64,000 bases of DNA, from the NCBI RefSeq assembly GCF_900445235.1, contig NZ_UFSM01000001.1, positions 3,735,501 through 3,799,500 of the forward strand, written 5' to 3'. The stretch is from Aminobacter aminovorans (GTDB lineage Bacteria > Pseudomonadota > Alphaproteobacteria > Rhizobiales > Rhizobiaceae). The notes beneath the pieces were generated by a model, which was given only the letters and a program-made list of their open reading frames with translations, was not told the DNA's origin and did not search any database. Shown here one piece after another: positions 28,922-41,388 of this stretch. Position numbers and translations under genes: made by a program. Each line of letters starts with the position of its first letter. Positions within the stretch are counted from its first letter, which is position 1.

Positions 28922-29677
28922 ATGACGCAGCATCCGACCCATTCTCCTCAGTTCTTCCTGACGGCGCCGTCCCCCTGCCCCTATCTTGAGGGTCAATTCG
29001 AGCGGAAGGTCTTCACCCACCTCGTCGGCGACAAGGCCCCCGAGATGAACGACCTGCTGACCCAGGGTGGCTTCAGGCGTTCGCAGAACATCGCCTATCG
29101 CCCGGCCTGCGAGACGTGCCGCGCCTGCGTTTCGGTCCGCATCCTTGCCCAGGAGTTCAAGGCAACGCGCAACATGCGCCGGGTGATCGAACGCAACTCC
29201 GACCTTGTCGGGGCGATGCACGACGCCGAGCCCTCGACGGAGCAGTATTCGCTGTTCCGCTCCTATCTCGACGCCCGCCATCGCAGAGGCGGCATGTCCG
29301 ACATGACGGTGCTCGACTATGCCATGATGGTCGAGGACACCCATGTCACCACAAAGGTGATCGAGTATCGCCGCCGCGGCCCCGATACTTTCATCACCGG
29401 CCAGGGCCAGGGCGAATTGATGGCAGTGGCGCTGACCGACCAGATGTCGGACGGCCTGTCGATGGTCTATTCCTACTACAATCCGGAAATGGACGAACGC
29501 TCGCTTGGCACTTTCATGATCCTCGATCATATTGCCCGCGCGCGCGCCATGGGCCTGCCCCACGTCTATCTTGGCTACTGGGTCAACGGTTCGCGCAAGA
29601 TGAACTATAAGGTACGCTTCACACCTCAGGAGCATCTCGGCATGAAGGGCTGGGAGCGTTTCGAAGGCGACATCTGA
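28922..29677 (+). CDS. bpt: Aspartate/glutamate leucyltransferase (bacterial arginyl-transferase family)
   Basis: A 251-residue enzyme transferring leucine from Leu-tRNA to N-terminal Asp or Glu, tagging proteins for ClpS/ClpAP. N-terminal ATE domain marks are [18 protein letters not shown] and [16 protein letters not shown] with the Cys pairs; the C-terminal half has [40 protein letters not shown] and PQEHL. Length is normal for Bpt. It follows the RDD gene on the same strand after 140 bases. Confidence 0.93.
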   Translation: MTQHPTHSPQFFLTAPSPCPYLEGQFERKVFTHLVGDKAPEMNDLLTQGGFRRSQNIAYRPACETCRACVSVRILAQEFKATRNMRRVIERNSDLVGAMHDAEPSTEQYSLFRSYLDARHRRGGMSDMTVLDYAMMVEDTHVTTKVIEYRRRGPDTFITGQGQGELMAVALTDQMSDGLSMVYSYYNPEMDERSLGTFMILDHIARARAMGLPHVYLGYWVNGSRKMNYKVRFTPQEHLGMKGWERFEGDI

Positions 29678-29730
29678 GCCCGTCCGGCCCGTTTCCACGC
29701 TGCCGTCGACCATCTGGCAGGGGGATATTC

Positions 29731-30627
29731 GTGGCCGACACTCAATCGAACCACTCCAAGGGATTGCTGCTGACAGGCATCGGCGGGCTGGCGCTGACAG
29801 TCGACATTCCGCTGATCAAGCTCGCCGACGGCAACAACTGGTCGATCCTGCTGATGCGCAGCGGAACGACGTTCGTCGCCGCCATCCTGATCTGGCTGGT
29901 CTGGCGCTCACTGAGCCCGAAGGCGCCGCAACTCATCCCCGGTCGTGCCGGCCTCGTCGTCGCCGCTCTCTACGGCATCGGTTCGATTTCGTTCATCACC
30001 GCCGTCTACAACACTTCGACCGCCAACCTGGTGTTCATCCTGGCCTTCAACACGGTGTTTTCGGCCGTATTGTCGTGGATGTTCCTGCGCGAAAGGCCAC
30101 GACCGGCAACCCTGCTTGCCATGCTGGCGATGGTCGGCGGCGTGTCGATCATCGTCGGCAGTTCGATCGGAACCGGCCACCTGTTCGGCGACCTGATGGC
30201 GGTATGCTCGGCCTTCTGCATCGCCTCGGCCATCACCATTTCCCGCTCCAGCGGCAAGGACATGGGCTTTACCGCCCTGGTCGGCGTGCTGCTGCCCGGA
30301 CTGGTCGCCGCCTTCATGGTGTCCAAGACGGGGTTCAAGGTCGAGGCGCCGTGGTGGATCATCTTCAACGGCGCGGTGATCATGCCGATTTCGTTCTTCT
30401 GCCTCGCCAACGGCCCGAAATACATCTCCGGACCGGAGGTCGCGATGTTCTACCTGCTCGAGACGGTGATGGCGCCGATCTGGGTGTGGATGATCTTCGC
30501 CGAGGTGCCGACCCGCAACAGCCTGATCGGCGGCGCGATCCTGATCGTCACGCTGGTCGCGCATTCGGCCTGGCAACTGTCGGAAGGGCGCAGGCGCCGG
30601 GCAACCCTCGCACGGCAACCAGCTTAG
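29731..30627 (+). CDS. EamA/DMT family transporter
   Basis: A 298-residue protein with ten predicted membrane helices in two EamA repeats; the first ends in TASTANLVFILAFNTVFSAV-like helices and WMFLRERPR, the second in MFYLLETVMAPIWVWMIFAE. It belongs to the drug/metabolite exporter superfamily, substrate unknown. The start is GTG behind a strong AGGGGGA. It is convergent with the AI-2E-type gene, 35 bases apart. Confidence 0.87.
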   Translation: MADTQSNHSKGLLLTGIGGLALTVDIPLIKLADGNNWSILLMRSGTTFVAAILIWLVWRSLSPKAPQLIPGRAGLVVAALYGIGSISFITAVYNTSTANLVFILAFNTVFSAVLSWMFLRERPRPATLLAMLAMVGGVSIIVGSSIGTGHLFGDLMAVCSAFCIASAITISRSSGKDMGFTALVGVLLPGLVAAFMVSKTGFKVEAPWWIIFNGAVIMPISFFCLANGPKYISGPEVAMFYLLETVMAPIWVWMIFAEVPTRNSLIGGAILIVTLVAHSAWQLSEGRRRRATLARQPA

Positions 30628-30662
30628 CCACTCAAGATCGAGAGTGGGGGGCTGCTCGCCCC

Positions 30663-31886
30663 CTAGCCTGCCTGTTTGGTCGGCACGTCGTTGCGGATGG
30701 CTTCGATGGTGCGCGGCGTGTCGCTCTCCGGCAAGGCGTTGGCTGCGGCCAGCATCGCTGCCTCGTCGGTCAACTCGACCTCCCGCAGCCACTCGCGCCA
30801 GATCGCGACAAGCAGCGCCATCAGCACCGGGCCGATGAACAGCCCGAGAAATCCCATCGTCTTGACGCCGCCGATGAGGCCGAAAAAGGTCGGCAGGAAT
30901 GGCAGCTTGATCGGGCCGCCGACAAGCTTGGGGCGCAAGGTCTTGTCGACGATGAAGAGCTCGATCGAGCCCCAGGCAAACAGGGCGACACCGGCAATCG
31001 GCGAGCCGCTGGCAACCAGATAGACAGAGACAAGCGTGAACGACAAAGGCGCGCCACCCGGGATCAGCGCCATGAAACCGGTGAGCACGCCAAGCGTCAC
31101 CGGCGACGGCACGCCCGCGACCCAATAGGCAAGGCCAAGCACCACGCCCTCGCCGATGGCAATCAGCGTCATGCCGGTGACGGTGGCACTTATCGTCTTG
31201 GGCACGACGCGCGAAATGCGCTCCCAGCGCATCGGCAGGATGCGCTCGCCCAGCCGGTCGAGCTGGCCGACGAAGGATTCGCCGTCACGATAGGTGAAGA
31301 ACAGGGCGATCAGCATGAACAGCAGCGTCAGAAGGATGCCGAAGGCACTGCCGCCGGCAGCGAGCACGCCGCGATAGATGCTGCCGATGTTGGCTCCGCT
31401 GAGAAGCTGGGCCAGTTCGCCAATGGCGCCGGGATGGCCGACATAGCGTGTCCACTGTTCGTTCAGCCATTCGCCGACGACCGGAAGGTTGTTGATCCAT
31501 TGCGGCGTCGTCGCGCCGTGGCGGTTGGTTTCCACCGCCCAGCCGACCCAGTCGCGGATCTCGTTGACGGCATAAGTCGCGGCAAAGGAGATCGGCACGA
31601 CGAGGAAGGCGATGATGAACAGCAGCGCAAGCGTCGCGCCAATGGTCCTGTTGCCATCGACGGCGACGAGCAGACGCCGGTAAAGCGGCCAGCTGGCGAA
31701 GGCGATGACCAGTGCCGCCAGCACCGGCACCAGGAAGCCATGGAAGAAATAGATGCCCGCGGCGACGATCAGGACGAGCAGCCAGCGCGCCGCCGAAAGT
31801 GGCGGCACCAGAGCGGCACGCATCGGCTGGGCAGGGCCGAACAGCCTCTGCTCTCGCTCCGGCTTACGGGGATTGGTCACGTTCAA
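30663..31886 (-). CDS. AI-2E family transporter (PerM-type)
   Basis: A 407-residue membrane protein of PF01594. It has two N-terminal spans after a basic cytosolic stretch, a central periplasmic/cytosolic region and a C-terminal cluster with GVLTGFMALIPGGAPLSFTL, and TLRPKLVGGPIKLPFLPTFF, the family hallmarks. Family members include TqsA and Na+/H+ antiporters; the actual substrate is unknown. The start appears to be TTG nine bases after GGAGA; a GTG six bases in is an alternative. Confidence 0.85.
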   Translation of the reverse strand: MNVTNPRKPEREQRLFGPAQPMRAALVPPLSAARWLLVLIVAAGIYFFHGFLVPVLAALVIAFASWPLYRRLLVAVDGNRTIGATLALLFIIAFLVVPISFAATYAVNEIRDWVGWAVETNRHGATTPQWINNLPVVGEWLNEQWTRYVGHPGAIGELAQLLSGANIGSIYRGVLAAGGSAFGILLTLLFMLIALFFTYRDGESFVGQLDRLGERILPMRWERISRVVPKTISATVTGMTLIAIGEGVVLGLAYWVAGVPSPVTLGVLTGFMALIPGGAPLSFTLVSVYLVASGSPIAGVALFAWGSIELFIVDKTLRPKLVGGPIKLPFLPTFFGLIGGVKTMGFLGLFIGPVLMALLVAIWREWLREVELTDEAAMLAAANALPESDTPRTIEAIRNDVPTKQAG

Positions 31887-32030
31887 GAGCCTGGATCTCC
31901 TCGGCCCTGAAGTGGACCCGATTGACGCCCGGCGCGCGGTTCAGCGCCGGTGGGGAGATCATAGAGCCTAAAGCGATGCCGCGCACCAAAACTTTGCCGC
32001 ACCGCACGCGCTCATCTGCACCATTCCGGC

Positions 32031-34337
<2,307 letters not shown>

Positions 34338-34596
34338 GGGTTTGGACTAGCGGAACGGGCGATTCGCGACAAGCCTTATCGCCAAATGCAAGAGCTGACC
34401 GCCGGGCGCTGCGACAAATCTGCCCGCTCGCTAAAGTAGCAATCATGCGATCAGCCGGTCATTCACCATTTTTGCGCGTGTTGCTCAGCAGTGATTGCCT
34501 TTTTGAGCGAATTGCGGCCATTGTCGCTGCGTCGCCTTCTTCCGGTCCAGTTCGTGGCTGACGTAAGGCTGAATCATTTCAAAGTCTCAGGGATCT

Positions 34597-35793
34597 ATGA
34601 TGACGCAACACCGCTCTGCATTCCGCAAGCTCGCACTCACGACCTTCCTGTTCTCGCTGCCGCTCAATGCGGCATTCGCCCAGGATGCCACCGCGGTCGC
34701 CGAGCGGCTCAAGTCGGTGTTGGCCGGCCAGAACCTGACGCTCGCCTGGACCAGCGTCACGGGCGATGCCTCGGAAGCCGTGCTCGAAGGAACGAGCATC
34801 CAGATGGCAGGCGAAGGCAAGCCGCTGTCGATTGGCAAGCTCACGCTCAGCGGCATCACCGAAGAGAATCGCGGCTTCAAGATCGAAACGATCACGACCG
34901 AGCCCTACAGCCTCAACGAAGGCCCGACCAAGGTCGAGATCAGCCCGCTGACCCTCGGCAATGTCAGTCTGCCGGCCACCGATTCGACCGACTTGCTGGC
35001 GTCTTTCCTGATGTATGAGACCGCCAACCTCGACAATGTCAGCGTCAAGATCGGCGACAAGCAGGCCTTCCAGATGACCAACTTCGCGGCCGAGGTGACA
35101 CCTCCCGCCGACGGCAACGCGATGGAGTTCACCGGTTCTGCCGAGAAGTTCACCGCCGACCTGACCCTGGTCGAGGACCCCCAGTCGAAGGCTGCAATCG
35201 AAGCGCTCGGCTACCAGAACATCTCTGGCGACTTCCAGATGGAAGGCACCTGGCAGCCGACCGACGGCCGCATGGCGCTGTCGAGCTACGACATCACCGT
35301 CGACAATGCCGGCACGCTCGGCATGACCTTCGACCTCGGCGGCTACACCGTGGAATTCCTGAAATCGGTACAGGAACTGCAGAAGAAGATGGCCGCCCAG
35401 CCGGAAGGCGCCGACAACTCGGCCCAGGGCATGGCCATGCTCGGGCTGATGCAGCAGTTGACCTTCAATGGCGCAACTGTCCGCTTCGACGACGATTCGG
35501 TGACCAACAAGGTTCTCGAATACGTCGCCAAGCAGCAGAACATGACGGCCAAGGACATCGCCAACCAGGCCAAGGCGATCGTGCCGTTCCTGATGATGGA
35601 ACTGAACAATCCGGAGCTGTCGACCCAGGTGACGGCCGCTGTCAACGCCTATCTCGACGCGCCCAAGTCGATCGAGATCGCCGCCAAGCCAGCCTCGCCG
35701 GTCCCGTTCGCACTGCTCGCCGCAAGCGGCATGTCGAACCCCAAGGACCTGCCCAAGACGCTCGGCCTGACGGTTACGGCAAACCAGGACTGA
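34597..35793 (+). CDS. Exported hypothetical protein, 398 residues
   Basis: The N-terminus MTQHRSAFRKLALTTFLFSL followed by NAAFAQD is a Sec signal peptide, so the protein is periplasmic or outer-membrane associated. The mature part is rich in beta-strand pattern and Thr/Ala: LTLAWTSVTGDASEAVLEGT, KLTLSGITEENRGFKIETIT, and two later blocks separated by a helical region (VQELQKKMAAQPEG). It looks like a long repeated-strand domain similar in style to DUF945/AsmA-like proteins, but I cannot name the family. Codon use is native. It ends at a shared terminator with aspS. Confidence 0.8.
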   Translation: MMTQHRSAFRKLALTTFLFSLPLNAAFAQDATAVAERLKSVLAGQNLTLAWTSVTGDASEAVLEGTSIQMAGEGKPLSIGKLTLSGITEENRGFKIETITTEPYSLNEGPTKVEISPLTLGNVSLPATDSTDLLASFLMYETANLDNVSVKIGDKQAFQMTNFAAEVTPPADGNAMEFTGSAEKFTADLTLVEDPQSKAAIEALGYQNISGDFQMEGTWQPTDGRMALSSYDITVDNAGTLGMTFDLGGYTVEFLKSVQELQKKMAAQPEGADNSAQGMAMLGLMQQLTFNGATVRFDDDSVTNKVLEYVAKQQNMTAKDIANQAKAIVPFLMMELNNPELSTQVTAAVNAYLDAPKSIEIAAKPASPVPFALLAASGMSNPKDLPKTLGLTVTANQD

Positions 35794-35817
35794 TCCTGGT
35801 CGCTAGATCAGGACATG

Positions 35818-35850
35818 AAAAAGCCCGGCATCGCTGCCGGGCTTTTTTTT
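35818..35850. terminator. Bidirectional terminator between the exported protein gene and aspS
   Basis: AAAAAGCCCGGCA pairs with TGCCGGGCTTTTT around TCGC, with eight T on the right and five A on the left. Confidence 0.92.
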
Positions 35851-35898
35851 CTAAGTCGCCGAGATTTTTGAGTCCAAAGAGTCGCTTGCGCGGATTGC

Positions 35899-37689
35899 TT
35901 AAGCTTCTTTCTTCGCCACCGCGACGCGCAGCGACAGCTCGCGCAGCTGCTGCGGCGTGGCTTCCGACGGCGCGTTCATCAAAAGGTCCTGCGCCTGCTG
36001 GTTCATCGGGAACAGCGTCACTTCACGCAGGTTCTTGGCACCGACGAGCAGCATGATGACGCGATCGACGCCGGCAGCCATGCCGCCATGCGGCGGGGCG
36101 CCGTACTGGAAAGCGCGGTAGAGGCCGCCGAACTGCTCCTCGACCTCTTCGCGCGTCTTGCCGGTCAGCTCGAACGCCTTGACCATCAGCTCGGGCAGCT
36201 GGTTGCGGATCGAACCGGAGGCGATTTCGAAGCCGTTGCAGACCATGTCGTACTGATAGGCCTTGATGGTCAGCGGGTCCTGGTTGTTCAGCGCATCCAG
36301 GCCGCCCTGCGGCATCGAGAACGGGTTGTGGGCGAAGTCGATCTTCTTTTCTTCTTCCAGCCATTCGTAGAACGGGAAGTCGATGATCCAGCAGAGCTCG
36401 AAACGATCGCGGTCGACGAGGTTGAGTTCTTCGCCTGCGCGGGTGCGGGCAGCACCGGCGAAGGAGACGAACTTCTTGGGGTCACCCGCAACGAAGAATG
36501 CAGCGTCGCCGTCCGACAGGCCAAGCTGCTGGCGGATTGCTTCGGTACGCTCTTCGCCGATGTTCTTGGCAATCGGGCCAGCGCCCTCGAGCTTGTCGCC
36601 TTCCTTGCGCCAGAAGATGTAGCCGAGGCCCGGCTGCCCCTCGCCCTGCGCCCAGGCGTTCATGCGGTCACAGAATGCACGGCTGCCGCCCGTCTTGGCC
36701 GGGATCGCCCAGACCTCGACCTTCGGGTTCGAGGCGATCATGCCGGCGAACACCTTGAAGCCAGAGCCGTCGAAATGGGTGGTGACTTCCTGGATCTCGA
36801 TCGGGTTGCGCAGGTCGGGCTTGTCGGTGCCATAGGTGCGCAGCGCGGTGTCATAGGGAATGCGGCGGAACTGTTGGGTGACCGGCTTGCCGTCGGCAAA
36901 CTTCTCGAACACGCCGCGCATCACCGGCTCCATCGTGTTCCAGACGTCTTCCTGGGTCACGAAGCTCATTTCGAGGTCGAGCTGGTAGAATTCGCCCGGC
37001 AGGCGGTCGGCACGCGGGTCTTCGTCGCGGAAGCAGGGTGCAATCTGGAAGTAGCGGTCGAAGCCGGCGACCATCAGCAACTGCTTGTACTGCTGCGGCG
37101 CCTGCGGCAGCGCGAAGAACTTTCCCGGATGGATGCGCGACGGCACCAGGAAGTCGCGTGCGCCTTCCGGCGACGAGGCCGTCAGGATCGGCGTCGAATA
37201 TTCGGTGAAGCCCTCGCCGGTCATGCGATTGCGCATTTCGGCGATGATCTTGGTGCGGGCGACGATGTTCTTGTGCAGCGTTTCGCGGCGCAGATCGAGG
37301 AAGCGGTACTTCAAGCGAATGTCTTCTGGATATTCCGGCTCGCCGAACACCGGCAGCGGAAGTTCCTTGGAGGCCGACAGAACCTCGATTTCCTTGGCGA
37401 AGACTTCGATCTCGCCGGTCGGCAGGTTGCCGTTGACGGCCTCGGCCATGCGCGCCTTGACCTCGCCGTCGACGCGGATGACCCATTCGCCGCGCACGGT
37501 CTCGGCGACCTTGAAGGCAGGCGAATCGGGATCGGCGACGATCTGGGTCAGGCCATAATGGTCGCGCATATCGATGAACAGCAGGCCGCCGTGATCTCTT
37601 ACGCGATGCACCCAGCCGGACAGGCGAACGGCGGAGCCGACGTCGGATTTCCTCAACTGAGCGCAGGTGTGGCTGCGGTAACGATGCAT
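35899..37689 (-). CDS. aspS: Aspartyl-tRNA synthetase
   Basis: A 596-residue class II synthetase. An N-terminal OB fold ([20 protein letters not shown]) binds the tRNA anticodon. Motif 2 lies in [20 protein letters not shown] and motif 3 in [20 protein letters not shown]; the bacterial GAD insertion domain lies between. It charges tRNA-Asp; whether it also charges tRNA-Asn, as in some alphaproteobacteria using GatCAB, cannot be read off here. The gene stands alone. Confidence 0.97.
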   Translation of the reverse strand: MHRYRSHTCAQLRKSDVGSAVRLSGWVHRVRDHGGLLFIDMRDHYGLTQIVADPDSPAFKVAETVRGEWVIRVDGEVKARMAEAVNGNLPTGEIEVFAKEIEVLSASKELPLPVFGEPEYPEDIRLKYRFLDLRRETLHKNIVARTKIIAEMRNRMTGEGFTEYSTPILTASSPEGARDFLVPSRIHPGKFFALPQAPQQYKQLLMVAGFDRYFQIAPCFRDEDPRADRLPGEFYQLDLEMSFVTQEDVWNTMEPVMRGVFEKFADGKPVTQQFRRIPYDTALRTYGTDKPDLRNPIEIQEVTTHFDGSGFKVFAGMIASNPKVEVWAIPAKTGGSRAFCDRMNAWAQGEGQPGLGYIFWRKEGDKLEGAGPIAKNIGEERTEAIRQQLGLSDGDAAFFVAGDPKKFVSFAGAARTRAGEELNLVDRDRFELCWIIDFPFYEWLEEEKKIDFAHNPFSMPQGGLDALNNQDPLTIKAYQYDMVCNGFEIASGSIRNQLPELMVKAFELTGKTREEVEEQFGGLYRAFQYGAPPHGGMAAGVDRVIMLLVGAKNLREVTLFPMNQQAQDLLMNAPSEATPQQLRELSLRVAVAKKEA

Positions 37690-37825
37690 GGCAAATTTTC
37701 CGGTTCAGGCTGTTTGGACGTCACGCCGGGGCGACAGCTGCGCCCGGGCCTAAAATTGGCGCGAAAAGCGCATGGGTGCCCGGTTTTGTCAAGGTAAAGC
37801 CACCGCGGGCCGTGTCCCCGACTGC

Positions 37826-38242
37826 TTAAAAGCGCTTCTTCAGCCAGACCCTGGAGTGCCCGGCCGGACAATCGTCGATCCGGCCGAACTCCTCATATCC
37901 CAGGCGCTTGTAGAATTCCGGCGCCTGGAATGTGTACGAATCGAGGTGAACGCCGATGCAACCGCGCTGCCTTGCCGCCGCCTCGGCCTGGGCGAGCAGC
38001 CGCTGGCCGAGGCCCTCGCCGCGGTGAGCGCTGCTGATCCACAGCCATTCGACGAACAGCCATGTGTATTCGGACGAACCCTTGAGACCGCCTGCAACCG
38101 AACCGTCGTCACCACGGGCGACGACCCACAGGTCCTGGTCGTTGTGCGGACCGGCCGTGTCGAAATTGTAGGCGTTCAGCCCTTCGCCGATGAAGCTGGC
38201 CGTCTCGTCGTCAATGGTGGTACTCACGGTCAATGTCGTCAT
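37826..38242 (-). CDS. GNAT family N-acetyltransferase
   Basis: A 138-residue cytoplasmic acetyltransferase. The acetyl-CoA site is SSAHRGEGLGQRLLAQAEAA (motif A, about residues 70-90), followed by the hydrophobic strand CIGVHLDSYTFQAPEFYKRL and GYEEFGRI. Substrate is unknown. The start MTTLTVSTTIDDETASFIGE is chosen because upstream codons run into the repeat-bearing promoter region shared with the divergent MFS gene. Confidence 0.88.
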   Translation of the reverse strand: MTTLTVSTTIDDETASFIGEGLNAYNFDTAGPHNDQDLWVVARGDDGSVAGGLKGSSEYTWLFVEWLWISSAHRGEGLGQRLLAQAEAAARQRGCIGVHLDSYTFQAPEFYKRLGYEEFGRIDDCPAGHSRVWLKKRF

Positions 38243-38256
38243 CGCGGCCTCATTGG

Positions 38257-38324
38257 TCCCTGACAATTGGGCATCCCTGACAATCCGGCATCCCTCACAG
38301 TTGGGCGTCCCTCGCAATCGAGCC
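38257..38324. repeat. Four tandem 17-base repeats in a divergent promoter region
   Basis: Units start at 38257, 38274, 38291 and 38308: TCCCTGACAATTGGGCA, TCCCTGACAATCCGGCA, TCCCTCACAGTTGGGCG and TCCCTCGCAATCGAGCC. Unit 1 and 2 differ at two bases; similarity decays to the right. They begin 15 bases from the GNAT start codon. A run of 17-mers lying on alternating helix faces could bind a regulator or simply be a minisatellite. Confidence 0.85.
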
Positions 38325-38464
38325 GGCGGGCCAAGGCCGCGCACGCCAGCCGCCTCCGCGGCGGTGACGTTGGCGCAGTCGACGGAATATGTCGCACCAG
38401 CGGCTGTCTGCCATTGACCGATCAGACAAACTGTAGCCACCTCAGCTTTTGTATCGCGTGCCTG

Positions 38465-39709
38465 ATGTCCTCCATACGTCCCCTCATCCCGCTCCTGATC
38501 ACCGCCGGCATCCTGCTGGGCGGCAACGGCCTGCAAAGCACCTTGATTGCGCTGCGCGGCGCGCAGGAGGGATTTTCGGCGTCGACGATCGGCCTGATGG
38601 GGACGTGCTACTTCGTCGGCTTCCTGCTCGGTTGCCTTTTCATCTCGCGCATCATGAAGGCCGTCGGCCACGTCCGCGCCTTTGCGGCACTCGCTGCCAT
38701 CGCCGCCTCGGCGACGCTGACATTGGTGCTCGTCATCGACCCGGTGATGTGGTCGGTGATCCGCTTTGCCACAGGCTTCTGCTTCGCCGGGCTGTTCACG
38801 GTAATGGAGAGCTGGCTCAACTCGGGCGTCTCCAATCATGACCGCGCCCGCATTCTGGCGATCTACCGCATCATCGACATCGGCTCGGTGACCGGCGCAC
38901 AGTTCATGATCCCGGTCTTTGGCGCCGGCGGCTTCACCATCTTCGCCATCATGTCGATCATGATCACGCTGTCGCTGGTGCCGGTGTCGCTTGGCGACCG
39001 TTCCAATCCGACGCCGCCCGAAGAGGTCAAGCTCGATCTCAGGCGCGCCTGGCAGATCTCGCCGCTCGGCAGCATCGGCTGCATCTTCGTCGGCGTCACC
39101 AACAGCGCCTTTCGCACGCTGAGCCCGATCTATGCCGAGCAGATCGGCCTGTCGGTGACCGACGTCGTCACCTTCGTCAGCGTCGGCATCATCGGCGGCG
39201 CGCTCATCCAGTACCCGCTCGGCTACATGTCCGACCTATGGGACCGCCGCATGGTGCTGCTCGTCACCACGGCGGGTGCGATGGCCTCGGCGCTGATGCT
39301 GGTGTTCTTCGCAGGCGACTCGCCGCTGGCCAATTTCATCTACGTCTTCATCTTCGGCTCATTCGCCATGCCGCTCTATTCGCTGTCAGCGGCGCATGCC
39401 AACGACCGCGCCGAGAAGGGCGAGTTCGTGCTGATCAATGCGGCGCTGATGCTGTTCTACTCCGTAGGCGCCATTGCGGGTCCGTTCGTGGCCTCTCTGG
39501 TGATGGAGCGATATGGCCCGCATGCGCTGTTTAGTTTCAGTGCTGCCGTCTACGTCGTGTTCGTCGCCGTCATCATCTACCGCATGGGCTCGCGCTCGCC
39601 GGTGCCAGCCGGCCATCGCGGCCGCTTCATCGCCTTGTTGAGGACGTCACCCATTTTCGCCCGTCTTGCCGGCCGAAACAGCCCCACCAACGGCACTGAT
39701 GACGGCTAG
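38465..39709 (+). CDS. Major facilitator superfamily transporter (YcaD/MFS_1 type)
   Basis: A 414-residue protein with 12 predicted transmembrane helices. Recognisable parts are GCLFISRIMKAVGHVRAFAA in loop 2-3, RFATGFCFAGLFTVMESWLN and YPLGYMSDLWDRRMVLLVTT in the second half. The TVMESWLN segment is typical of the YcaD-like group. Substrate unknown. The start is the ATG after GCGTGCCTG; the frame is open further upstream, but that part covers the tandem 17-mers. It is divergent from the GNAT gene. Confidence 0.87.
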   Translation: MSSIRPLIPLLITAGILLGGNGLQSTLIALRGAQEGFSASTIGLMGTCYFVGFLLGCLFISRIMKAVGHVRAFAALAAIAASATLTLVLVIDPVMWSVIRFATGFCFAGLFTVMESWLNSGVSNHDRARILAIYRIIDIGSVTGAQFMIPVFGAGGFTIFAIMSIMITLSLVPVSLGDRSNPTPPEEVKLDLRRAWQISPLGSIGCIFVGVTNSAFRTLSPIYAEQIGLSVTDVVTFVSVGIIGGALIQYPLGYMSDLWDRRMVLLVTTAGAMASALMLVFFAGDSPLANFIYVFIFGSFAMPLYSLSAAHANDRAEKGEFVLINAALMLFYSVGAIAGPFVASLVMERYGPHALFSFSAAVYVVFVAVIIYRMGSRSPVPAGHRGRFIALLRTSPIFARLAGRNSPTNGTDDG

Positions 39710-39793
39710 ACATCCTCGTCGGACGTGCAAGTGCTTGACGAAAGGGCGCCCGGCTGAAATGGAAAGATAACGCGTTCTGATAAAAGCAATATT

Positions 39794-40951
39794 ATGCATG
39801 TAATAACGACCCAGGACGAACTCGAAACCGTCGTCGCCGCTCTCGAAAAATCCAACTTCGTCACGGTAGACACCGAGTTCATTCGCGAAACCACTTTCTG
39901 GCCCGAGCTCTGCCTGATCCAGATGGCAGCACCCGGCGTTTCAGCGCTGGTCGATCCTCTGGCCCCGGGCCTCGATCTCAAGCCGTTCTTCGCGCTGATG
40001 GCCAATGAGGCGGTGACCAAGGTTTTCCATGCCGCCCGCCAGGACATCGAAATCATCTTCCATCTCGGCGCGCTGATCCCGCACCCGGTGTTCGACACCC
40101 AGGTCGCGGCGATGGTCTGCGGCTTCGGCGACAGCGTCTCCTACGAGCAGATCGTCCAGAAGATCACAGGCGGGCGCATCGACAAGTCGTCGCGCTTCAC
40201 CGACTGGCGCCACCGGCCGCTGTCGGAAAAGCAGCTCGACTACGCTCTGGCCGACGTCACCCACCTTATCGATGTCTACAAGCATCTCGTTACCGAGCTC
40301 GAGCGCGAGAACCGCGCGCACTGGCTGAACGAAGAGATGGAGGTCCTGAACTCCCGCGAGACCTACGACCCGCTTCCCGAAGATGCCTGGAAGCGGCTCA
40401 AGATGCGGCTGCGCAAGCCGCAGGAGCTGGCCATCGTGCAGGCGGTGGCGGCCTGGCGCGAGCGCGAGGCGCGCGAGCGCAACGTGCCGCGCGGGCGTGT
40501 GCTCAAGGACGACGCGATCTATGAAGTCGCCCAGCAGGCGCCGCGCGACGCCGTGGCCCTCGCACGGCTGCGCACCACGCCTAAGGGCTGGGAGCGTTCG
40601 TCATCGGCGACGGCACTGCTTGCCGTCGTCAATGCGGCGCTTGAAATCCCGCGCGACCAGCTGCCCAAGCTGCCCAGGACTTTCCAGCCGCCGGAGGGCT
40701 CGAGTGCCGCCGCCGAGTTGCTAAAGGTCCTGCTGCGGCTCGTTTCCGAAAAGGAAGGCGTCGCTCCCAAGGTGCTGGCTTCCGGCGACGACATCGACCG
40801 CATTGCCGCCGAAGGCGAGGCTGCCGACGTCCCTGCCCTTCAGGGCTGGCGCCGCTCGGTGTTCGGCGAAGCCGCGCTGAAGCTGGTGCGCGGCGAACTC
40901 GCCATCCGTTTCGACAAGCGCAAGATCGCGGTGTTCGAGATCGACGCCTGA
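39794..40951 (+). CDS. rnd: Ribonuclease D
   Basis: A 385-residue 3'-5' exoribonuclease acting on tRNA 3' ends. The DEDD nuclease core starts FVTVDTEFIRETTFWPELCL, continues with VFHAARQDIEIIFHL and QLDYALADVTHLIDVYKHLV (Y and D of DEDDy). An HRDC domain follows (LAIVQAVAAWREREARERNV), then a second HRDC-like segment. Length is normal. It lies 84 bases after the MFS gene with its own AT-rich start region. Confidence 0.95.
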   Translation: MHVITTQDELETVVAALEKSNFVTVDTEFIRETTFWPELCLIQMAAPGVSALVDPLAPGLDLKPFFALMANEAVTKVFHAARQDIEIIFHLGALIPHPVFDTQVAAMVCGFGDSVSYEQIVQKITGGRIDKSSRFTDWRHRPLSEKQLDYALADVTHLIDVYKHLVTELERENRAHWLNEEMEVLNSRETYDPLPEDAWKRLKMRLRKPQELAIVQAVAAWREREARERNVPRGRVLKDDAIYEVAQQAPRDAVALARLRTTPKGWERSSSATALLAVVNAALEIPRDQLPKLPRTFQPPEGSSAAAELLKVLLRLVSEKEGVAPKVLASGDDIDRIAAEGEAADVPALQGWRRSVFGEAALKLVRGELAIRFDKRKIAVFEIDA

Positions 40952-40968
40952 AAAGCCTGCGGCGCGGT

Positions 40969-41388
40969 TCAGGCCGCGCCGGCGAGATGCAGCGCGAACC
41001 AGATCCAAAGCAGTGCCAGAAGCAGCGCGCCTGCAATAAAGGCAGTGCTGCGATACTTGACCCGGTTGCTGGTCAGGTGGAACCAGGCATGCACATAACG
41101 CAACGCCACGAACAGCCATGCCAGCAACAGCGCGACGTAAGAAACGCCTGAAGTCACGTAGAGCGACAGGCTCACGACGTAGAACAGCACCGGCAGTTCG
41201 AACTGATTGATGACATTGTTGGCAGCGGTGACGCTCGATTCAGGCTCGGTCGACCGCGTCTTGAACTGGTTGACACGGGCTTCGCCCGAACGAACCGCAT
41301 GCCTTCGACGGGCCGAAAGCACGGCATAGACGATGTAGACCAGCAGGACCTGAGCAAGCAGGGGCCAGAAAATGACGGCCTGATTCAT
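40969..41388 (-). CDS. MAPEG family membrane protein
   Basis: A 139-residue protein with four transmembrane helices: VIFWPLLAQVLLVYIVYAVL, then ANNVINQFELPVLFYVVSLS (family signature with NxxExxP), then LLLAWLFVALRYVHAWFHLT and a last helix. MAPEG proteins are membrane-bound eicosanoid/glutathione metabolism relatives; bacterial members often have glutathione S-transferase activity, but this is not certain here. The ATG chosen has GAGG at 8 bases; earlier ATG codons overlap that site. It is convergent with rnd. Confidence 0.87.
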   Translation of the reverse strand: MNQAVIFWPLLAQVLLVYIVYAVLSARRRHAVRSGEARVNQFKTRSTEPESSVTAANNVINQFELPVLFYVVSLSLYVTSGVSYVALLLAWLFVALRYVHAWFHLTSNRVKYRSTAFIAGALLLALLWIWFALHLAGAA

